Shown here: positions 48,033 to 61,065 of the stretch, piece after piece | Layout: every line of letters begins with the position of its first letter | How positions within the stretch are numbered: the first letter of the stretch is position 1 | NCBI RefSeq assembly: GCF_945859705.1 | Contig: NC_079135.1 | Span: 15,812,501 to 15,876,500 of the forward strand | Reading direction: 5' to 3' | Length of the DNA stretch: 64,000 nt | Source of the DNA: Episyrphus balteatus | Taxonomy: Eukaryota; Arthropoda; Insecta; Diptera; Syrphidae | Made by a program: the position numbers and the translations under genes | The notes under the pieces: model-generated | Told to the model about the DNA's origin: nothing | The model's database searches: none | Seen by the model: only the letters and a program-made list of their open reading frames with translations

Positions 48033-48243
48033 CAACAATATTTAAGTTTACCGAAAAACTTCTAACTGGTTGGGTGGATAGTTGGCACTCGTACACTCCG
48101 GCGTCACGTTTCTGTGCCCATTTTATCTGTAGCGTCCATTCGTCTATATCTCGGTGGTAGGATGTTTGGAACCTTTGATCTGTAGTGTAAGTGTATGTCC
48201 CAACGGTGAGTATGTGCAGGTCTCTGTGTCGTATCCATGCGAC
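48033..48243 (-). CDS. dpr10: dpr10 exon: second half of Ig1
   Basis: The acceptor is TTTTTTCCAG before 48243 and the donor is a consensus GTAAGT after 48033. The exon enters in phase 0 and leaves with one base over. Its 70 codons start VAWIRHRDLHILTVGTYTY and continue through DQRF, DEWTLQIKW, the tyrosine corner RDAGVYEC (C120) and QPVRSFSVNLNIV. This is the best-conserved part of the Dpr family, the face that contacts DIP Ig1. W70 is the core Ig tryptophan and C120 pairs with C58 of the preceding exon. Splitting Ig1 between two exons right after the NKT motif fits what I recall of dpr gene structure. No premature stop or frameshift is present. Confidence 0.95.
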
Positions 48244-49496
48244 CTGGAAAAAAAGTAATAGATCATAGTTTTATTATTAAAAAAAAAAAAAACTTAAAAA
48301 AATAAAAATATATATATTTTTTTTAATAATAAAAAAGGTAAATGTTAAAATATTTTATAAAAATTCAAGTGGAAAGGCAGGATGAGAGAGCTTGAGCTTC
48401 ACCATACTATTATGCACAGGAGATGAATCATTTTATGTTGTGTGTGTGATGCTGTGTGTTGGAGGATCTATTACTTATGCGCTTAAGGGTACTTGTCACA
48501 GCATTTATATAAATGTATGCACTAAAGAGGAATTATTGCTAAATGTGCAACGGAGCACATTTTGTGTCGACCCAACCAACCAACCAACTAACAAAAAAAA
48601 AAAAAAAGTCATTTCAATTGTCTGTGGGTTGAATTGTGGGTGCGGGTATAGTCTTTTTTTCAGCTGAAGGGGTAGGATGGCTTTTAGGTCAAGTATACTA
48701 TATAACGGGGCAAGGGGTAGTAATGTACGTTTAATGGAATATGTTGACCCTAGAGCAATGAAATAAATGACTTTAGTGGTTGTTGCAGATGTGTGAATTT
48801 ACACACTGTTATTTTTTGTTGTTTTTGTTTTTGGAAAAATGGTGTAATTTGTTATTAAGAACAAATGCAACCTACTGTGTTAGATGGTGTCAACATTTAT
48901 TATTATAATGAGACTTTTCAACAAAACACACAACATACACCGCCACACACGAAAAATGTATTTCTTTTAATTGTTCATCTTGGGGATTTGTTCTAGTAAA
49001 ATATGTTGCATGTAGTTTTTCTGGCATATTTATTTGAAAATTTTCACTTGAGACATAAATTTCTTGTTACATTTTATTTGAAAAGAAGAATGAAAACAAT
49101 TATACAAGAAAAAAATATTTAATTGTTCTCTCAACACCATTAAGGATCTATCATCCATCAGGACCTAAATTTCCTTAAGTTAACAACTGCAGATAGTTTC
49201 CACTAAAAGCACGACATTATTAAGTTCAAAATTAAAAACTCATTAAAATATTTAATTTTTGGTGATATTCGAAAAACCATTGGGACAATATTTTATTATT
49301 TAATTATTAAAAATTATTTTTGCATTGCTTTTATATTTGTTAATTCTTATTAGAATTCAATCCGACGTTAAACTTTCTTTTCGCTTAAAATTATTGTATT
49401 ATTGTTTTTTTTTTTTATTCTGTTATTTTTCTTTATGAACAACTTCTAAACTATTAGATATTGGACCATATGCATACAAAATAGTGGGAAACAGAC
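48244..49496. other. dpr10 intron 1, part near Ig1b, nothing recognised
   Basis: AT-rich intron. The stretch 48360-48760 is less AT-rich. The open frame at 48392-48667 has no known motif. Confidence 0.4.
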
Positions 49497-49650
49497 GAAG
49501 TTATGAATACCAGAGTTACGCGCGTCAAAGTTACGCAAAACCAAAGTTACGAAAAACCGAAGTTATGAAAGACCGAAGCTATGAAAGACCGAAGTTACGA
49601 AAAACCGAAGTTATGAAAAACCAGAGTTATGAACACCAAAGCTATGAAAC
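49497..49650 (+). repeat. 18-bp minisatellite, about 8.5 units
   Basis: Units of the form GAAGTTACGAAAAACCGA and GAAGTTATGAAAGACCGA are repeated head to tail with point variants. Because 18 is a multiple of 3, the plus strand keeps one frame with a six-residue period (SYERPK-like), producing a 65-codon open frame at 49484-49681. I do not treat it as a gene. Confidence 0.88.
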
Positions 49651-50332
49651 GATGTTTTTGGGTTGGCAACCATTGAGATGAACGATATACGGGAGAAACG
49701 TACCAAAAAGCTAGAGCGTATAGGTTGAGTTAAGGCAAGAAAAAAATTGTAATCCCCTCCTAAAATTATAATATTTTTAATTTTCTTTAAACCTTTCGCA
49801 TCTGAATTTTAATAACAGACTGTGCGTTTTATTTAAAAGACTGCTTGGTATCGATTGACTGCTTTTTTCGGTTTGATTTTAAAAATTTAGACCCACCCAA
49901 ATGTGATTTTATGATATTTTAGCATGATAACGTCTTAAGATTGATTAATCCGACTGCACATGCACAAAAAAAAACCAAACTTTTCTCACGTTCCGCTTGA
50001 TCCTCTAAGCAGTGTGTTTAGATTGCAATTTCATCTTAAAGGCTAATCCATAGCTATACGTAAATATAGTCAACAGTTTGGACTTAAACTTTTGAACGAT
50101 TTGTCTTTTTGCACCAGGGGTCTAAGGCTCGAATTCAAATACAATCCAATTTTTGTAACTTCTTTCTCATAATTTTTGGCTTACAAATACTTTTTAAACT
50201 ATTAGAAAGTTTTTAGGGAAGCGTGAGCTGAAATTAGAAGGTAGTGACAACAAACAAAATTATCGTCCGTAAACCGACTTTAAGGTTCAAAAAATTACAT
50301 TGAACATGGAATTCAGAGTACACGTTTAAAAT

Positions 50333-50355
50333 GTTCACTATGGCGTATGCGTACT
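50333..50355 (-). repeat. Lone terminus of the 24988-28211 TIR family
   Basis: GTTCACTATGGCGTATGCGT followed by ACT matches the right terminus of the 24988-28211 element with one substitution and one deleted base. No paired left end is seen upstream in this intron. Confidence 0.65.
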
Positions 50356-50778
50356 TTTTTATGTATTTTTTATTTAAATACATTGTAAACATAAAAACTT
50401 TGAAACAGAATGCAACAGAGTTTTACTTTATAGTTATGAATGTACTTTTGTTCATTTAAATATACACACAGTTTTTTTTTTTAAGAGGTTAAAAGTATAC
50501 AAAAAAAAAAAGTCTGGCAACATCCTAAAGTGAAAAGTCAAAAATATTCTTCTTTTATTATTTTTTTTTTGTTCATATATTTTTGCAAAAATAAAAATAA
50601 AAATAATTAATTTAAATTATGCAAACAAACTAAAATAAATCACAAATTATACGCAATAAGCAATCAAAATATTTGTCAATTAGTAAAATTGGATTTACAT
50701 AATATCATTTTGTTTTTCTTCTAAATATGCTATTAATTTTAGATTATTAAATTTTATATCTACAAACTTGCATCATCT

Positions 50779-51211
50779 ACACAGAGAAAAATAAACCACA
50801 TAAAATAGAACAAAAACAATAAGATTTCTCTATGGTTTTCATCCAAGAAGGAAACCTTATTAAAACAATCGGGTTTTCCTTATTGTTTTAAAATCTGCAA
50901 AAAAATAAAAAAAAAAGATGACCAGGCTGGGAATCGAACTGGAGACTTCAAATCATTAGTCGCCCACCTTACCACCTGAACCAACCTGCCATGAAAATAT
51001 TGATCGCGATTTTTGTTCTAGTGCTAAGTTGCAAAAAAAATCTACTTTTCAGTCAAATTTTAATAAGATTTTCTCTGTAAAAATAATAAGGAATCTCCTT
51101 AAAAAAACCTTATTAATCGTTGATTTTAATAAGATTTCCTTATGAAATGTATGGACGGTAAAACAATATGGCAATCTGTTAGTTTTTAGCGGGTCATATT
51201 TTTCTCTGTGT
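50779..51211. mobile_element. 433-bp TIR element enclosing a tRNA-like sequence
   Basis: The left end ACACAGAGAAAAATAAACC and the inverted right end ACACAGAGAAAAATATGACC agree at 15 consecutive bases and a few beyond. Internal segments contain repeated CCTTATTAAAA and TTTAATAAGATTT words that can pair with each other. A tRNA-like sequence sits near the middle (50919-50991). The target duplication was not identified. No ORF is present. Confidence 0.7.
50919..50991 (-). other. tRNA-like sequence inside a TIR element
   Basis: The minus strand reads TGGCAGGTTGGTTCAGGTGG, TAAGGTGGGCGACTAATGAT, TTGAAGTCTCCAGTTCGATT, CCCAGCCTGGTCA. TGGTTCAGGTGG fits the RNA polymerase III A box and AGTTCGATTCCC fits the B box, at normal tRNA spacing (73 nt total). 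The anticodon arm is irregular and the acceptor ends pair only partly. A working tRNA is unlikely; a tRNA-derived internal promoter within a transposon is the better reading. Confidence 0.6.
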
Positions 51212-53976
51212 ATGTGTGAAATTATAATATGTGGGTAATTAATTTAAAAAACAAAAAAACAAACAAAATCTATGATATAAACCATTTAATTATAAAAGTA
51301 CAAAGTAAGCAATATTTTAATTTAATATCCTAATCAATTTTTATGGTTCATTAAATTATATTGTTAACAAAAAAATTGCAGTTAAAAAGCATTCAAATAG
51401 CTTTATGTAATTTTATTTGTAAAAACAAACTAGATATAAAACAAAAAGATATAAATTAGCTTTCAAAATTAAATTATACCTAAATTAAATGTGATATATA
51501 TTTCTAATTTAATTTCCTTTATGCATGTCCCAGAAAAAAAAAAAAAAACTGCCATATCCATGTGACATTTAATAATTCAATTTATTTTTTTTTTAGTTTT
51601 TCATAAATCAATTTAGGATGCCAAATGCTAATGTAGGCTAATTTAATTCACAATAAATTCAGAATTTTAAATTGATCAATCTGCCAGTTGACTAAATCCG
51701 CGAGGTAAGTTTTTTTTTTTTAAACTGGATAGGTCAAATAGTCAAAAACGTATTATGTTGAATTGAATTTTAAAGTTGAACTCTTTTTTACACCTTCAAA
51801 CATTATTTGCCTTTCAATTGAAATCCATAAAGACCTTGGCTTTAGCTTCAAGTGAAGGAAATCTCATTTAAGGATTAACCTATATTTTATTCAAATTTCC
51901 TTGTAACTAAATAACAACAGTTCAATGCCACTGAATAAAAAAAAATAACTTTTAGCTTAACACTTCCTTCATTTCTACTCCTTCTTATCCCTAAATGCAC
52001 TTAGTGTGTAAATTTGCACTCGAGAAAAAAAAAACAACCACTTTAGTGTTATTTATAAAACTTTGAAGTAGTTGTATCCTTTATTTTTTTTTTTTGCCCT
52101 AAAGTCGAGGAATTCATAATTAATTTCTTGTGTCAATTAGATGACTTTTCATCATTTACCAATCTTATTGCAAAGGCATCATAGCAACATGACTATTAGC
52201 AGCAGCAACAAAATACAAAAAAAAAAAAACACCAGAAGAGGTTTTTAAATTGCAGAAAAGCTATACTATAGGATTTTAGGTATATCCTTATTGCATTATA
52301 TAGTCTTAGTTTACAGTTAAAATTGACAAAGGCAAATGGCTGTCGCGGCTTATCCTTCCTGTCCATCAATGTTTCATTTTCATTTTTCTGTACTCCATCA
52401 TCATCTCTTCGTCGTCATCGCAAAGCACTTCAGTTTTCGTATATTCGAGTCGAAATCGTCGTCGTCGGCATTATCCTTGTTTTATATTTTCTTTATTTTT
52501 TTTTTTTTTTTTGTAGTTTCATTCATCTCAGGAAAATAAAGACACAAGTTGTGATATCTTGCTGAGACTGAAAAAAAAAAATATATACCTACAACGAAAG
52601 AATAAAATGAACGACGACGACGAAGAAAGAAAGAAAAGTACCAATTTGAGGAAACTGTCTGCCAGTGCCAACTGCCAATATAAATGATGATGAACTTGCA
52701 GCTTTTGTCCTTAGCAGTTGTTTTGTTTTATTTATTTATTTATTTATTTTTTTTTTGTATTGTGCCTTGCTTATTGCTTTAGTTGAAGTGTGTATTTAAG
52801 TGATGCTCATGCTCATTCTAAGGAACGCATAATTATATTGCCGGAATCTCATCTCTACCCTGTCACTGTCTAAAGGAAGCTGATTTTTTGTTTAAACATT
52901 TTTTTAGTCATGGTCTTGAAAGAGAATTGATTACTTTTTTTTTTTTTTGGAATATTTAAGTCAACTTTTGAAAGGTAATAAATGATTACTTAGTTTAGTC
53001 CTGATTTATGTATGTAAATATATTTTTTTAAGAATTTAGATAGAAATATTTTAAATACAAAAATCTCTGGATTTAGAACAGTGTTAAATTTAATGAGTTA
53101 GTAAGGATTAAGGAGTAAATTTGGGTATAATTTTAAAATTATTAAAAGCTTTTAGTGCAACCCCACCAAAAAAAAAATTAAAAAAATCGTAACAAGGTAA
53201 AATAAAAAAAAAACATCTTAAGTGAAATCCAAAGTTTTTATTTTATTTATAAATCAAAATCAGTATTTTATTTTTTATAAATAATTTTTTTTTTTTAAAC
53301 TATTTTAAAATAAAGTTGATATGCCATTTTGTAGTGATTGTTAAAAAATACTAAGGAAATATACAAAAATCGTTTAAGTTGAACAAGTCATTCTGGAGAT
53401 AGTGGGAAATAAAAAAAATTAAATTATGAGAGGTGCCATTAATAACGGGGATTTTGAAGAAAAAAGAAAATCATCAAGATTTTGTATCAAAATCATTGGG
53501 AGCCTTTTTTTTTGATAAAATATACAAAATGTGTATATGACAGGAACATAAGTTTTGGTTAAAAAAATTATTTCCAAAAACCCCTCCAAGAGTCTCCAAT
53601 AAATCATTTTTATCAAAAAAAACAAAACCGACTTCCATGGATCGAAACTAGTATTTATGGTTTTCTAATGGAATCTTTTATCAGAACTGCAGGCACCAGT
53701 TTTTGAATACAAAAAGAATTATCAAAATTTGTTCATCCAGTCCAAAGTTGTGAGGTAACAAACATAAAAAAGCTATAGGTTTTTATACACCAAACAAGGA
53801 AAAACTTGACCCATTATTATTTTGAATGCCTCAAATGACATACAAACTGTTTTATAACAAAAAAACCAATTTAACGATGCTCAGATTTTTTTTCTCAATG
53901 AATTCCTACAAATGGCATTCATTTTCTTGATAAAAATCATTTGAAACAGTGTTTAGGTAATACAAAAAAATTACAA
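51212..53976. other. dpr10 intron 1, central part, nothing recognised
   Basis: AT-rich intron. The patch 52320-52480 is less AT-rich with TCGTCGTC repeats and open frames lacking motifs. A TTTA microsatellite lies at 52727-52755. Confidence 0.4.
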
Positions 53977-53999
53977 GGTCACTACGGCGTATGTGGAAC
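53977..53999 (-). repeat. Lone terminus of the 24988-28211 TIR family
   Basis: GGTCACTACGGCGTATGTGG followed by AAC matches the right terminus of the 24988-28211 element with three differences. No paired end was found. Confidence 0.55.
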
Positions 54000-55883
54000 A
54001 TTTTTTTTATTTCTTTTTTTTTTTTGTTCAATCAAAAACTTGTAATATTCAAAATGTAATTGAAATTAAACTTTATTGCAAGTTTTTCACAAATTGTTAT
54101 TATTTCTATTTCAAATATGACGAATCTTTGAAGAATTTTTTTTAAAGCATTTTTTTTTTTAATTTTAAAAAATTTATTTTCAAAGAAATTTTGCATGTTT
54201 TTTCGACTTTTAATAAATTTTCAGTAGATATATCATGTATGAGAGCGATTGTTTTATTAAATCACGTTTGTGATAAAATTTTCTCTTGAGCAACTAGAAA
54301 ATATTATTTTTGTGACCTGAAATTTCGTAAAAAAAATATTTTCCAGGGTTAACGAGATCAATATTTTACTAAAATATACTCTATAATGCATATCGAATTC
54401 ATATAAAAATTTGTCACACATATGTATCCTTCAGGTACTTGAATAAATTTTCAAAATGTCAGCACTTGACATCTCAATAATGTTATTGTTCCTTGTTGCT
54501 TTTGAGTCCCAATTCAGATATCGTTCAAACTAAAAAATACGACTTTAGATTTTCGAAGAAAACTCAAGTTCATTGAAATGATTTTTTTTTTTCAAGAATT
54601 TCTCATTTCAAGTTTTTACTAAAACTGCTAACAAAGTAAATAGACTTAAAATTAAAAAATGGAAACTTTGAGTTTGACTTTTAATGTTCAGAAAATTTCT
54701 TTAGAATTTTCCAGTAAAGAATTTAGAAAGACTTAATCAGACATCAAAAATAATAAAAATAAAAGGTAACAAGTATGATCGGTGCTCATTTCAATTGAAA
54801 TAACGATTTTAAAATATCAAAAAACATGCATACTGATTTTTGATTCAAAGAAATTATATAAATAGCTTCAAAATTCATTGGAAGAACTAAATGATTGAAA
54901 AGAAAGAAAATAATACCACGTGTATCAAAATCAATGCATTGCTTGACATTTCGGCAATCAACAATTCTGAAAAATGGAAAAATTCTTTGATATGAAAAGG
55001 ACAAATAGTTTAAAGAAACACACTTTAAGGAGTATTGGTATTTTACTTCAATTTGAAAAATAAGTAATGAAACGTTGAAACAAATTCTGAAAAATTGCTT
55101 GCTACTTAAAAATCCATTTCATTTTACCTAATACAGTGTTGACTTCAATATAATTATAAACCCTTTTAGGAAAAAAATAAAAACGACATAAAAAATAAAT
55201 CAAAACATAATAAACTAACAGCTCTGTCAATTCCCACGAAAAAATACATATCTTTTACCTTCCAGTATAGGTATCCACAACTCTATCTATTAATTACATA
55301 CAAGCACGCAATTTTACTATACTCTAGAAAGACTCTAGAGTCAATTGTTTCGAAAAAAACAAATTCCAATCGAATTAATTCTTATCAACAAGGTAAGTGA
55401 CCATATACAATATTATTATATTGACCTTGGGTAACTATTTTAATAGAAGAGACAAAAATCGCAATAATTACCAAAGAGACCCATAAACGGTATCCTTGGC
55501 TCCTGGCACGTTCTAGGGTATAAGAACCTTTTATCCTAAATAATTTAGTAGTAGTCATTGTGAAACGTGTCTACTGATTTTTCTATACTATCTAAAGTAC
55601 CTAAATAGTTCGAGTAGATATTACATTTCAGTAGATCCTTTTAAAGGATGAGTGAGAATTAGAATAATGGTATTTGAATGGCGGTTTAAGAGCCCACTTA
55701 TAATTAAGCTACACCTGACTTCTTCACATCTATTTTTCATTCCAATTTGTAGGTAACTGATTCACGTGCCATCTCAAAACCTTAATCCTTTTTTATATGT
55801 TTTTTAAATTCTTTCCTATGAATCATAAAAAAAAGTCCTTTTTGGTGTAAAAAGGATTAATCAATCATCACACACACACATAC
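54000..55883. other. dpr10 intron 1, part near Ig1a, nothing recognised
   Basis: AT-rich intron ending in a CA repeat (55869-55881) that forms the first bases of the intron after the GTATGT donor. Confidence 0.4.
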
Positions 55884-56086
55884 CGTTTTGTTTCCTAAAT
55901 GTTTTACACGACATCCCAAATATGCAGACTTTCCCACAAGTGACGTGATATTCTTTGGCATAGTTACGTCAAAATATGGCTCATTCCATCTATGGCCATG
56001 TGGTGAATGCAACGGTGGCGAATGTGTGGGTTTTTGATCCAAATTATTGTGATTCACCGATGGTCTCTGGTAACACATGGTCAGAC
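55884..56086 (-). CDS. dpr10: dpr10 exon: N-terminal region and first half of Ig1
   Basis: The exon is bounded by a strong acceptor (TACTATTTTCAG before 56086) and a GTATGT donor after 55884. It enters with two bases of a split codon and leaves in phase 0. It encodes 67 full codons. A His/Pro-rich stretch (about residues 17-32) precedes WNEPYFDVTMPKNITSLVG and AYLGCRVKHLGNKT, which form the A to C strands of Ig1. C58 is the first disulfide cysteine. N45-I-T and N65-K-T are N-glycosylation sequons. The ATG at residue 3 is in frame but is not a credible start: no signal peptide follows it and the reading frame stays open to the acceptor. A split-codon entry means at least one more coding exon lies upstream. 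Confidence 0.93.
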
Positions 56087-59000
56087 CTGAAAATAGTACA
56101 AAAAAAAAAGAAGGAAATTAATGCATTGGTTCTATATGATGTGGATATGGATTGGTATTGAAGGATTCAGGAGAAAAATGTATATGAATGAATATAAAAT
56201 GCATATATTTTTGAATGATGGTGTATATTACCTATACAAGAGTCATCAATCATATTTTTGATATTAATCGTTTCTGAGGATTAAGCTTTATTTGAATGAA
56301 ATTTTTTAAAGGTAGGTAGGTATATCTGCTTTTATAATATAGGTAAAAACACCTGATGGACGTAAATGTGAGTTCAAAAGATTGATCGATATAAATAGGA
56401 AATTCTATAAATTTCAAGTCATTAGACATAAAAACAAATATTGGTTCAGATAGTCTTTGATTTATAAATATTTAAAAAAAAAATATATATATTTTAAAGC
56501 TTTCAATTTTAGGACAATTATTATATTTTTTGTGATGTTTAAAAGTCATTCAAAGTCACATAAATTCATTCAAAAGGATATTAATTTTTTTTTGTAACAA
56601 TTTCCAGCTTTATAATCACTGTCCTTGAAAATATTCTTTTTGCCAGAAAAAATCATAATCTCAAATCAGATATGGTAAAAAGATTCCTAGAAAAAAATAT
56701 GTAAAATACCTACCTTCTGTCTGGCAAATTTGAATGAAATTAACACACACACAAACAAACAAAAAAATATTTTCAAAAGCATAAACATTTTTTGCTAAAA
56801 TTATTTCCATTTCACAGAAATTACCTCATGCAAACATTATAATCGCTTAACTTTACCACAAAAAAAAAAAAATTGAATTAGAAATTTACATTTTTTTGTA
56901 TCATAATAATTTTTTTTTTTCTTATATGATTGTTAAGAAGTCGTCCTTTTTTTCTACAAATGTATGAATGTGAGTGGGTAGTTCAGAACCTACGTCTGGG
57001 TGAATCCACAAAAGTTTCTTTAAAAAAAAAGCACACCCAACATATAGAGATACATTTTGTATGTGAACATTAAAATATGTATATGTATATAAAAGAAAAT
57101 TTTCTTTTGTTATTTTAACGAATCAAAGAAAAGCTAACACAAAAGAAAAAAAAATTGGATATTAAAATCACGAACATCCTTAAATCCTCTTTTTAAGAAA
57201 AAAAAGTTCAGCAAACTTTATGTTGAAATTATATCTATTTCTATATGCATAAAGCCAACAAATAAAAGCGACCCGAAAAGAATATTCTAAGGAGCTTGTT
57301 GAGTTTTGTTAATCTAGAACGGTACGGTTTCACGGGGAGGGGCATTTTCTTTAGTTAAACGATATTTTTAAATTGAGTAGGTATAATTTTGAAAGGATTC
57401 AAATCGTCGAAAATCAAAATTACAAAGAGCCGAAACCCAAATAAAAATTAAAATCCAAAATCAAATTGCCTATTCTCATTTTTGTAATAATGGCAGTTTT
57501 GTGATTTTGAAATTTTAAGACTTTAGCTTTCCAGAATTAAGGCTATAAAATGTAAGTTTTCGATATACATATTACTTTTCATCATTTTTTTTTCTTCATA
57601 ACTAACTAACAGTTGAAGGTATACTTACATACATAGTTTTAAATTAGTACATGTAAACACGGTAGAGTTCAAAATACCGAAAACTAACATTTTCATACGG
57701 CAAAAATAACGAAAGATAAAGTTTTTTTTTATATGTAGATTTTATTTTTCAAATTTGAGTTTGCATGAGAAATCAGAAAAGAGTTAAGTTCGAAATCCCG
57801 AAAACCTGATTTCATTATGGCAAACATATATGTTCAATATTTAGGTTAATATCCTGAAAACAAAAATTTCAAAATCCGAAAAAAAAAAAATCGAAATTGC
57901 TTTATTTAATTTTGTAAAAGAGTATTTTGAAAATGGTGTTTCAGAATTTTGTGGATCAGGATTTGGGGCTTCACAAAAAGTGTTTGAAATGTTTAAAAGC
58001 TAAAAACCCAATAGCTCAACTAAAATTTAAAAAAAAAATCTGTATATACAAAGATTTTCTCGATTTTTGGACCTCAAATATCTATTAAACGGTTAGATTA
58101 ACAAAAAAAAGTGTACAAGGCCTTTTTTGTAGAGCGTTCAATTTTCTACAAGAATATGTAAAGAAATTTGCTAAAAGATTGATTTAAAAAATATGATTTT
58201 TTTTTTGTAGAAGCTTGATGTAAAAATGGAAAATTGCGAAACGGAGGACCTTCTTATTAATATTAAGAGCTCATATTTGGTGTGTATATTCTAAAGGTGT
58301 CTAGCAATCGATTTTTCGGAGTACCAAATCAAAAAAAAGAATTTCGATTTTTTTTTACCCACCCTAATATACATAAATGAAATACATTGAAAAAGTCTCA
58401 ATTTAAAATAATGAAATAATGATAACTAAAAACTCAAAAATTTTGAAATAAATCATTTTTTTTAGAATTGTTTTTTATATATCTCGGAAATGGTAGAAAT
58501 TTGTTTTTTTTTTCGAATTGTTATTTTCAAAAAATCCGAATAGGGTTTTACTCAAAATCTCAAAAACCCCAAAAGATTAAGGCTAAAAATTGGAAAATTA
58601 TAGTATATTGTTTTGACTGAGCTTGGGCTTAAGGTAATAAAATGTTGAAATTTTAAGACTTACAAATTTGGACATTTGGAATAAACAAAAAATACAAATC
58701 TATTAACATTATTGATTAGAAATTCCGAATGAAAAGACCAAAACAATCAACAAGATTTTGGGTTTTAAAAATGCTGTGAGTTTTAAGGATTTATAGCTTT
58801 TCACTATATACACTTATCACTATTTAAAAGTTTGAAAAAATTATGATTATTAAAAAACTTAAAAAAATTTTCTCGAAACTTGAACATAGCAAAGTCCAGA
58901 ATGTCGAATCAGCAAATGAATAAAAAAGTAATAATATCTTTAACTATGCATCAGAATTTCGGGGTTTCAATGTGTATTATTAAATCAGTTAAGTTTTTTA

Positions 59001-61057
59001 ATTTGAATTCCGAAAGTTCAAATTTTTTAAACCTAAACGACATCCGAAAACCCACCACAAAACTTGGAATTTTGTATTAAAAAATTTGTAATCATGTGTC
59101 GTGAGTTTCCGTAACTAAGAATATCGAGTCTTTTCAGCTTATTGTGTTTTTGGCCATCTCCTTTTCGCCCTTTGTTTTTTTTGTTTAATTTGGACTTTTC
59201 AAAATAAGGTTTTTAGGATTCTTGTTATAACCTTAATAAGCACACTCATTGCCTACTAAGTACCTAATGACTTTTCAGACAAGTTTTAAACCCGTTTTTA
59301 AGTAAGTTTAACAGTCAAATAAGATTTACCAGTCAGATAAACTATGTTCCCCAAATCCTATATATAGACCCGCACCTGTAAGTTATTCTACCTCCTAAAT
59401 AAAACAAACTGTAGGATTATCCTATCTAAGTTTCCTAAGGTATACACACAAAGCAGCAAGAGAGAAAAACGAGTCTTCTGCTAAAAACCTACTTACACAA
59501 AAGTTTTCTTGTACAAATTATAATCCACTTAAACCACGCCCTCATTTTCCAAAAAAAAAAAACACCACATTTAACTATTATAATTCCGTAGGGAGATCAC
59601 CTCAAAATGAAATGAACAATCCTAGAAAATTTAAATGCATATCCTAGACACACACCCATATAATATGACAAACTATATAAAAGTATGTATGTGGTATGGC
59701 AGTGTTTTGTTGGAGTTCGTTATTGTGTAAAGAAGGGGGTGGTTGTTGGGTGAGACTATGAAGGTTTGGTTAGATATTTGTGTGAATTGCTCTTCCGCAA
59801 CTCATTAAACATCCTTTAAGTATTTTAGTACAATTAAACAAAAAACTTGATGAGAGATGTGAATGTAAAAGAAGAAGAAGAAGTCGAAGCGCACACAGCT
59901 ACACAGAGAGAAAGAGGGTACCTCTACGTCTACAGTCTACATAGTTGTAAGAAATTTTGCTAGAAGGCATCTAGAATTCATGAAGGAGAACATAAGAAAG
60001 AAAATACACATCTTTTCCCAACGTATAACGCAGTAAACTATACTTTCATAGAAATTTATACATACACATACTTAATTCTCACTTGATAAGCAGCAATTAT
60101 CATAACAAGTGTAATAGTTCCTCTCAGAGGCAACACGGGAGGGGGTCTATAAATGATGTAGCTAAACTGAACAAGAGTCTAAGTTTTCTAGTGGAAGAAA
60201 GTGTGAATATGTAAGAGTTTAGGGGAGGTCGGAACAGAACATAATCGCTATTGTTGTGGTTTTACTCGTAGGTTCTTGACACCAAAGAAGATATTATAAA
60301 CACTTTTGTTGATATGATGGAGGGTTTGTAAGGGTAAAGGTATATTTTTTTCATCCTTTAATTTTGTTTTTAATTATTTTTCCTCTCTCTTTCTCTCTCT
60401 TGAGAATGAAATTAATCTCGCAGTTTAAGTTTTACTTAGTCTTTTTTTTCTATTTTTTTTCTAGTTCATGTTGATGGGAAGATTGTAGATAGATATTCAC
60501 ACTATAGCTGGAAGGATCATTTGTGCTAATTGCTAGTTTCCTTCATTTTTAATGTACCTAAACAAAGTCATGAAGAATGGCTTTGAATATTAAAAAAAAG
60601 ATGGAAGTTATTTTCAATGAGATGATGTTTCTCAAAGCTCTGCAAGGAGGGGCTGTTTGGGATTTTTATTTCAAAATGGTTTCTAAAGAATTGTATTTTT
60701 AAGGGATTGACTTTAATAGTTCATTGGAGAGTCATTGAGTCTTAAGGAGTTTAAACAAATTTATAGCACTTTTGGAACAAGTCAACGTTCTCAAGTACCT
60801 ATAAGGATTTGTTTGTTGAAGACCTGTTTATTTTAACTGATCTTCTTGAAGAACAAAACTGTTCGCTAGTCCTAAGACCGAATCAAGAAAAGAGAAATAT
60901 AGACCTCAAAGTTACTAGAGCGAATATCATCGAAGGTCTTATTCATCCAACCATCTATTACAAAATAGCCTACCGAACGCAAGTAGGTAACAATTTGACT
61001 TTGATAAAATCCATTTTTATTTTCAACCATTTTGAAAAAAAAAGGTATTCTTAAGAA
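56087..61057. other. dpr10 upstream intron, no exon recognised
   Basis: AT-rich sequence upstream of the first visible exon. Loose AATCCCGAAAACC-type words occur at 57770-57885 and 58535-58580. A GAA repeat lies at 59870-59883. I looked for a signal-peptide exon on the minus strand and found none with a plausible donor and phase. Confidence 0.4.
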
Positions 61058-61065
61058 TTGCAAGC

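Larger units (their letters stand above)
18673..56086 (-). other. dpr10: dpr10-like gene, coding span visible in window (5' end missing)
   Basis: Six minus-strand exons join in phase into 377 residues: Ig1, an acidic linker, Ig2, a hydrophobic segment and a Gln-rich tail. Residue numbers in the exon entries count from the first full codon of the first visible exon. Ig1 has C58 and C120 with W70 and the tyrosine corner DAGVYEC. Ig2 has C207 and C266 with W221 and DSGKYSC. As I remember Drosophila Dpr10, the match is close along most of the length, including PTATILGGPDLYVDKG, YSCYPSNTEIASIRVHV and GERPEAMQTNAA. Dpr proteins are neuronal surface molecules that bind DIP partners through Ig1 and guide synaptic matching. 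The paralog dpr6 is the main alternative; the IASIRVHVLQGERPEAMQTNAA-type end and the linker exon favour dpr10. The start exon with the signal peptide was not found. Confidence 0.93.

Noticed and set aside
49484..49681. 65-codon frame with SYERPK-like repeats
   Set aside because: It is an 18-bp minisatellite whose period happens to preserve frame. It lies inside dpr10 intron 1 on the opposite strand with no supporting signal.
55976..56161. 61-codon plus-strand frame
   Set aside because: It is the antisense of the dpr10 Ig1a exon.
60872..61063. Minus-strand frame upstream of Ig1a as a possible signal-peptide exon
   Set aside because: It lacks a hydrophobic signal core at its start, overlaps the hAT target site, and offers no donor in the needed phase.
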